DNA of 15,254 nt from positions 1 through 15,254 of the forward strand of contig PITI01000293.1 in assembly GCA_004325065.1 (NCBI GenBank), given 5' to 3'. The number at the start of each line of letters is the position of its first letter. Positions within the stretch are counted from its first letter, which is position 1. Shown here in pieces: positions 10,421 through 15,254 of this stretch. The notes under the pieces were generated by a model. It saw only the letters and a list, made by a program, of their open reading frames with translations, was not told the DNA's origin and did no database searches. The stretch is from Hamiltosporidium magnivora. Its lineage: Eukaryota > Microsporidia > Dubosqiidae. A program made the translations under genes and the position numbers.

Positions 10421-11053
10421 TTTTAGGAAAATCAATTCTTGATTGAATAAAAACACTCTCATTTAATTTCTAAAATACCTTGTCGTTTTTTCGCAGGTTC
10501 ATTTGTATAAGATTTAAGGGATTTGAACGATATAAAAATTATTTTTCAAAATATTTTTGAAGTATAATATTTTAAGATTCTATACATAATTGACCACCCA
10601 AAATGTAACACAGTAAAAATTTAAGACTTTTAGTAAAAAAATGTTTTATTTTTTGTATCTTTTCAAACTGTTGCGCAAATCTTGGAATTCCAAAAACCAT
10701 ATAACGAAACAGAATATTAAATTTGTTTTAAAATAACAGAAAATATATAAAAATACAACTAGAAGACACAGGAACCCAGAAAAATAGAAATCTATTCGAT
10801 TTGTAATATATTATAGACTTTAAAATTTTTTTAGCTGAATTAATACGTTTTTATAATTGAATTTTTAGTTTTGTAAATATTTATAATAAAGAAAGCAAAA
10901 GTAAAAGGAAAGACGTTTTGAAAAACACATGTATTTCATTTGTTAACCCCATCTTCCCTCCATATTTTAATAAAATGAATCCCGCATATTTAGACAATAT
11001 TTCGATTATTGTAGAGTATTTTAGATCTTTTTAAAATATTTTAAAAATTTTAA
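10421..11053. other. AT-rich spacer downstream of the LRR gene
   Basis: This 630-base stretch separates the LRR gene's stop codon from the decayed minus-strand region. It contains many A and T runs and no supported gene. The LRR transcript's 3' end and polyadenylation site should fall here, but I see no unmistakable AATAAA signal immediately after the stop. Confidence 0.5.
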
Positions 11054-13558
11054 TTATATTCGATCTGAAAACACTGTTTCATAAAAACTCTGTATAATGT
11101 TTTTATCATAACAAGATATTGTTGAATCAGCTATCTTAAAGAGCTTTAGCGATGGCAAGTCTGATAGACGATTCAATACCTTACTAGATTCTTCAATAAT
11201 TATACAATTTTCTAGTATCAAATATTTTAAATGAGTGAAACTAAAAATAGTCTTTAAATCTTTCTCGTTTAATATTCCATCATATATAAATAGAAATTTC
11301 AATGTTGTAATAAATTTACAATTTTCAAAAACCGAAAAAACATTCTGAAGGGTTTCTCTCAATGAAATAGAGAGTAATTCGATTTTTCTATATTCGAAAA
11401 TCTTTAGTAAAACCAATGAATTTATTTTATTGCCTTTTAGGTACAATTCTGTTATATTTTCGCGAAAATTAGCATTTTCTAAAAAACCAAACTCGGTTTC
11501 TTTTAAAAGACAATGAGTAAGTCGCAATACGGCCAAATTCTTACATTTACTCAAAAGATTTAAGCTTTGCTTATCTTTTATTGTTGTATAGAAAAGATCA
11601 AGGTGAATTAAATTTTCTTTGGATTCAAAGCAATCAAACAAATTGAATTCCATAATTGTAGAGTCTCTTATGTAAAGGTTCTGCAAATATTTAAGAGTTT
11701 CAATAGTTTTTAAAGTAAAATTTTCAAATCCTTCAACCTTCAGTGTAACTAATGAATGACTTAAAGAGCACAAGTTAAATTTATCAAGAGATAAAGGCTC
11801 ATTGTTATTATTTGGAACTTTAATATCTAATTTTTGTAAATTAGTGAAGTTAGATATAAAATTGAATTCTTTTTCGGAAAAATTTATTTCATACATTTTT
11901 AGAATTGTTAAGGATTCATATAGATTTGGTTGGAGACTAAACTCTTGATCAAAACATTCAGGCAAATTCTTTATTTGTTTTAGAACCAAACAATAAATAT
12001 TTTTGGAATTCATTACAATTTCAAATACTTCTGGCAACAAATAACAATCAGTTATTGATATTTTTTTAGGTAAAAATATGCCTGTGGAATTAAAATTTAG
12101 CAGCTCATTACAATCCGGAATACCAAAATCACAATAATGAAATTCTATGTGTTTTATATTCGATTCGAGTAACTCTGTTGCAATACATATATCCAAGTTG
12201 ACACCATTCAAGAACAATTCCTTTAAATTCGGTAAAATTAATTTAAAGCTTCTAATCATAGGCTGAAAGATATCAGGAAGATTTAATTCACCACAAAAAA
12301 TTTTGTTAACTTTTCGCATATTTTGACCGATTAAATCAATCATAGAATTTTGGTAAGTTGCCGGGCAATATAGTCCTTGAATACCAAAATGAATTAAATT
12401 TATTAAACTAGGAACAAATTCTGTTTTATTCATACTTCTTACTTGTTTAAGAGTGGATAAATATTCTTTGTTTAAATATGGAGTTCCTAGTTTCTGCATG
12501 TAAAAATCCTCATCTATATCTTTAATATGAATCGAAACAGAAGTTACATCGTAGAAATCTAAAAACCAAAGCAACAATTTAAGTTTAAAATGTAGCATCT
12601 GTCCAAATAGGGCCAAAAAAATATCTTTCAAATACAATTGTAAAGAATTGTGCTCAAATGTTTCGATTACATCACAATATAGAGTTTTGAATTCCAAAAT
12701 ATAAAATCTGTTTTTTATGATTTCAATGTCAAAATCACACTCGTCAAATAGAACTTTAAGAAGAATGTAAAATGATTTCTTAGTATTTTTTAAATAAATG
12801 GATTTTAAATTCAGATTATCATCAAGAATTTCTTGAGAAAACGGTCTTAATAGTCCGTATTCTACTATCTTACGATATATACTTCGAATATTGTCGTATT
12901 TATAACCATTTAAATGATTAAGAAGTCCTAGTATTTCATAGAAAACAGTGTATTTAATAAAGAAAAATATGGGATGAAAATCCTCGCATACTAAACTGTT
13001 TTTAAATACTAAAAAATTTTCCATCCTAATTCTTCTATTTAAATATATTGGAATAACGGACGCATGAGATTTTTCAATTAGAGTTTCTATATAAGTAAAT
13101 TTATATTTTTCTAAATCAAAGTAATTCATTCTTATGACTCGAAGCTTTCTATGCTCTACTTCATTATCTGGTATTGAACAATTTATTTGATTATTTTCAT
13201 GTAAATGAATACCATGACATAAAACATAAGAATCTTTTTCCATTCGTCGCTCATAATATTCATACAAATTCATATCCTTTGAATGTAAACTACAAGACGA
13301 ATCTTCAGAAAATAAAAAATCAATATATTTTGTATTATTACATGATATACAATCTAAATTAATCGCTGTTAATAATACGGTATATTTGATCAACTGATCC
13401 AATGTATTTGTTCTCTGTACATTTATTAATATTTTCGATCTGTCACTTCTTTGTTCTTGAAAAACATATAGACCGATGTATTCGTATATTTTCATTACAT
13501 ATTCTTTAAAATACATGTGGATATGATTATAAATGTTGAACCTTTGCTTTAATTTCAT
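11054..13558 (-). CDS. Leucine-rich-repeat protein, 834 aa, microsporidian-type family (function unknown)
   Basis: This is a single uninterrupted 835-codon frame, far too long to be chance in DNA this AT-rich. Residues about 1-430 form an N-terminal region I do not recognise. It holds a cysteine group (C70, C73, C89, C114) and hydrophobic patches near 195-213 and 313-335 that are broken by charged residues and are probably not membrane spans. From about 443 to 815 there are roughly 15 leucine-rich repeats spaced mostly 20-28 residues apart, for example LPNLKELFLNGVNL (443), LQKLDIKV (574), LIHLDLFYTTI (650), LAVLRLTHCLL (675), ITELYLKGNKI (702) and LKYLILENCII (777). LRR arrays form curved solenoids that bind other proteins; the partner is unknown. 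No signal peptide is evident at this start. The ATG at 13558 is preferred over Met15 and Met22 because a CCC triplet and a TATA-like box sit just upstream. Large LRR families are known in Hamiltosporidium-like microsporidia. The gene appears intact. Confidence 0.9.
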   Translation of the reverse strand: MKLKQRFNIYNHIHMYFKEYVMKIYEYIGLYVFQEQRSDRSKILINVQRTNTLDQLIKYTVLLTAINLDCISCNNTKYIDFLFSEDSSCSLHSKDMNLYEYYERRMEKDSYVLCHGIHLHENNQINCSIPDNEVEHRKLRVIRMNYFDLEKYKFTYIETLIEKSHASVIPIYLNRRIRMENFLVFKNSLVCEDFHPIFFFIKYTVFYEILGLLNHLNGYKYDNIRSIYRKIVEYGLLRPFSQEILDDNLNLKSIYLKNTKKSFYILLKVLFDECDFDIEIIKNRFYILEFKTLYCDVIETFEHNSLQLYLKDIFLALFGQMLHFKLKLLLWFLDFYDVTSVSIHIKDIDEDFYMQKLGTPYLNKEYLSTLKQVRSMNKTEFVPSLINLIHFGIQGLYCPATYQNSMIDLIGQNMRKVNKIFCGELNLPDIFQPMIRSFKLILPNLKELFLNGVNLDICIATELLESNIKHIEFHYCDFGIPDCNELLNFNSTGIFLPKKISITDCYLLPEVFEIVMNSKNIYCLVLKQIKNLPECFDQEFSLQPNLYESLTILKMYEINFSEKEFNFISNFTNLQKLDIKVPNNNNEPLSLDKFNLCSLSHSLVTLKVEGFENFTLKTIETLKYLQNLYIRDSTIMEFNLFDCFESKENLIHLDLFYTTIKDKQSLNLLSKCKNLAVLRLTHCLLKETEFGFLENANFRENITELYLKGNKINSLVLLKIFEYRKIELLSISLRETLQNVFSVFENCKFITTLKFLFIYDGILNEKDLKTIFSFTHLKYLILENCIIIEESSKVLNRLSDLPSLKLFKIADSTISCYDKNIIQSFYETVFSDRI

Positions 13559-13561
13559 TAT

Positions 13562-13564
13562 GGG
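13562..13564 (-). promoter_or_regulatory. CCC-like start-proximal signal of the LRR gene
   Basis: Read on the minus strand, the sequence before the start codon is GAGCCCATA then ATG, placing CCC at positions -6 to -4. CCC-like or GGG-like motifs directly upstream of the start codon are described in microsporidia as transcription or start signals. A single triplet is weak by itself. It gains weight from the TATA-like box about 30 bases upstream and from its isolation in otherwise GC-poor DNA. Confidence 0.45.
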
Positions 13565-13588
13565 CTCTTTTTTTCATGTTTGGTATTA

Positions 13589-13595
13589 TTTTATA
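13589..13595 (-). promoter_or_regulatory. TATA-like box of the LRR gene
   Basis: TATAAAA occurs on the minus strand at -37 to -31 relative to the ATG. With the very short 5' leaders typical of microsporidian mRNAs, this is a suitable distance for a TATA box driving initiation at or just before the start codon. Such sequences are common by chance in AT-rich DNA, so this rests on position. Confidence 0.35.
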
Positions 13596-13602
13596 TTTTC
13601 TT

Positions 13603-14540
13603 TATCGGGAATATATTGTATTTTTATTTTAATCATCTCAAAAATATTTTTATTACGTTTTAATCTGATTAATAAATGTTTTATATTCCAAGTAATATGC
13701 GTTTTGTGTAAACTCTTTGTAAAATTTTTAAGAAGTTGCAAATAAAATAAAAATGAATGTTTTCGTAGTTTACAAATATATAAATCATTTCAATTCAAGC
13801 TAGAGTAAGATATTCGATAGTCAAATGGATGGAGAAATATAAATAAGTTATAATGGAAATTAAATTTATTTTGGAACAGAAAATTTACAGATTGTCTAAA
13901 TGGGAAACAGAGACAATATACTAAATGTTAATAACCGCTGTTTTATTTCTATGTGTAATCTAGTTATGATCTCTTTGGGAAATATCATAATGGTATAATA
14001 AATACTCCGGCGCGTTCTTTTAAAAATCTTTTAATACCAGCTAGAATACAGATATCTATCAAATCTATTATAATAAGAAAAAAAACATCAAAAAAGTTTC
14101 TATTGATCTAAAATTTGGTTCTAAATCACAAAAAAACACCGATTGAAGTTTGTAAACCAAATTTCAGTGCTTTCGTTTGAAGAGTAGCTAATTTTATAAC
14201 CGCTCATACTTAATTATACATCCAAACCAGTAAGAAATGATCTGTGAGGCAATCACTATGGATGTATTCAAGCTTTAAATTGTAAACAAACTGAGTCATC
14301 CCAAAAATATCACGACAAATATAGAAAGAATAATTAAGTGTCAATTTTAACCAAAAAAGAGGCAGAGTAAAACATAGGAAAAAAATAATCTTATTCGAAT
14401 AAATACTGAAATATAAAACTTTTAAACCATTATACTCAGTATTTCAAGCTTTTTTCTTTGATATTACAATACCTTAAATAGCGCTCCCTGTAAAACAAAG
14501 TTATTCTTTTAAATATTTTAATTAAAGGCTTTGTATAGAT
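13603..14540. other. AT-rich region upstream of the LRR gene, no gene seen
   Basis: Beyond the proximal promoter I see no supported gene on either strand. A 70-codon plus-strand frame at 13533-13745 overlaps the LRR start antisense, lacks a normal ATG start, and is read as chance. Further TATA-like sequences occur (for example around 13680 on the minus strand) and could serve as upstream promoter elements, but they are not distinguishable from background. Confidence 0.45.
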
Positions 14541-14544
14541 GTAA

Positions 14545-14956
14545 TTGCTATATTTCTCGCTTTATCACTCAAAAATATTATCCGTCTTGTTCATTCAATT
14601 GTCTGATTATTTTAAAGGTCGTTATTTAATATTTATATGTCCATTAAGAAGAAAATCAAACGATTTCTTTGCTCGACGAATAGAACTTGAGTTCGAACTG
14701 AGACCAAGTGCCGAATAGTACTGAATAAGAGCGTACCTATGTGTTATTAAGAGCGTCTAGATGCACGAAACCAATAATTCCCTTAAAACAAGCGATTAAC
14801 ATGGAAGATGATGTTAAACATTTCCAAACAAAAAATAGTATAATCACTATTTTAAATGCAGAAACCAGACTAAAGAATCCGACCATAAACATAAATAAAA
14901 AGTTGAATTTAGAAGAAGAAATGATGGTGGTTAAAAAGTTCAAAGAAAATATATGA
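14545..14956 (+). pseudogene. Weak degenerate coding candidate
   Basis: A plus-strand frame open to about 14715 includes DYFKGRYLIFICPLRRKSND followed by ARRIELEFELRPSAE and a stop. A different frame then stays open for 71 codons to the TGA at 14954-14956, with its only early ATG at 14801, which would give 51 residues starting MEDDVKHFQ and ending in a charged, acidic and lysine-rich tail. The first piece faintly resembles the 'DYFSRY....PL..KS' region of retroelement integrases, but the other catalytic residues cannot be found. The two pieces need not belong together. Both lengths are within what chance allows here. Confidence 0.2.
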
Positions 14957-15254
14957 GAGTGGGATTAAAACATTTTAACCAAGCAAGTCATTAAATAAAA
15001 ATTTAATAAAACGTAATAGTAACAGTGATGTATTAATCCAACGAAAAATGGAACACGTAGATCTAAATTTTTAAATAATCTATAAATTTTAACTTATAAA
15101 TACTTACTTGCCATCTCTACCGTTTTTTCACATGTAATACTTTCCTTCCTTAAAAAATATTATTTTGCCATATATATTCTGCTTTACGATTAACTTTAAT
15201 AATTTAAAAAATTTAAGGGAAAACTGTTTGAAATCAGAAACACCCGCCTGTTTC
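14957..15254. other. AT-rich window end, no gene seen
   Basis: No reading frame, RNA gene or repeat is supported in the last 300 bases. A gene beginning beyond the window edge cannot be excluded. Confidence 0.5.

Noticed and set aside
13174..13362. 62-codon plus-strand frame
   Set aside because: It lies fully antisense within the LRR gene and has no supporting motif.
14737..14943. 68-codon minus-strand hydrophobic frame
   Set aside because: It begins with TTG, and its hydrophobicity is what the complement of the charged plus-strand frame would give.
1..15254. CRISPR array, tandem repeat array or bacterial operon structure
   Set aside because: No regularly spaced direct repeats, no Shine-Dalgarno-spaced genes and no bacterial gene families are visible; the features are eukaryotic.

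Overview
This window is very AT-rich (roughly three quarters A+T by eye) and gene-poor. It holds one clearly intact protein gene in about 15 kb. That gene encodes an 834-residue leucine-rich-repeat (LRR) protein with no intron. It has a TATA-like box close to the start codon and a CCC triplet just upstream of the ATG. Short 5' leaders, CCC-like start signals and expanded LRR families are all known from microsporidia. The best guess is one of the large, transposon-loaded, AT-rich microsporidian genomes (Hamiltosporidium-like; Edhazardia or Anncaliia are alternatives). This is inference and no marker gene is present to prove it.

Layout. 365-3180 (minus strand): a heavily mutated but nearly full-length non-LTR retrotransposon (LINE) coding region. 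Its order is N-terminal APE-type endonuclease, linker, reverse transcriptase, C-terminal domain. It is recognised from many short motif matches spread over frames broken by stops and frameshifts. 3181-5500: no intact gene; the plus strand stays T-rich to about 5060, and a few minus-strand reading-frame scraps are visible. 5505-6065 (plus): an unidentified degenerate reading frame, 95 codons open and then continuing in frame through stops. 6066-9900: eroded AT-rich DNA with no recognisable gene. 9901-10420 (minus): a short decayed, unidentified coding region. 10421-11053: AT-rich spacer. 11054-13558 (minus): the LRR gene. 13559-15254: its promoter, then mostly featureless DNA with one weak plus-strand reading frame ending at 14956.

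The genes do not form a pathway. The picture is one living LRR-family gene standing in a graveyard of transposon and gene remnants. The most informative part is the LINE relic. Its closest-looking relatives, from memory, are endonuclease-containing LINEs common in arthropods, so transfer between a host and an intracellular parasite is a testable possibility.
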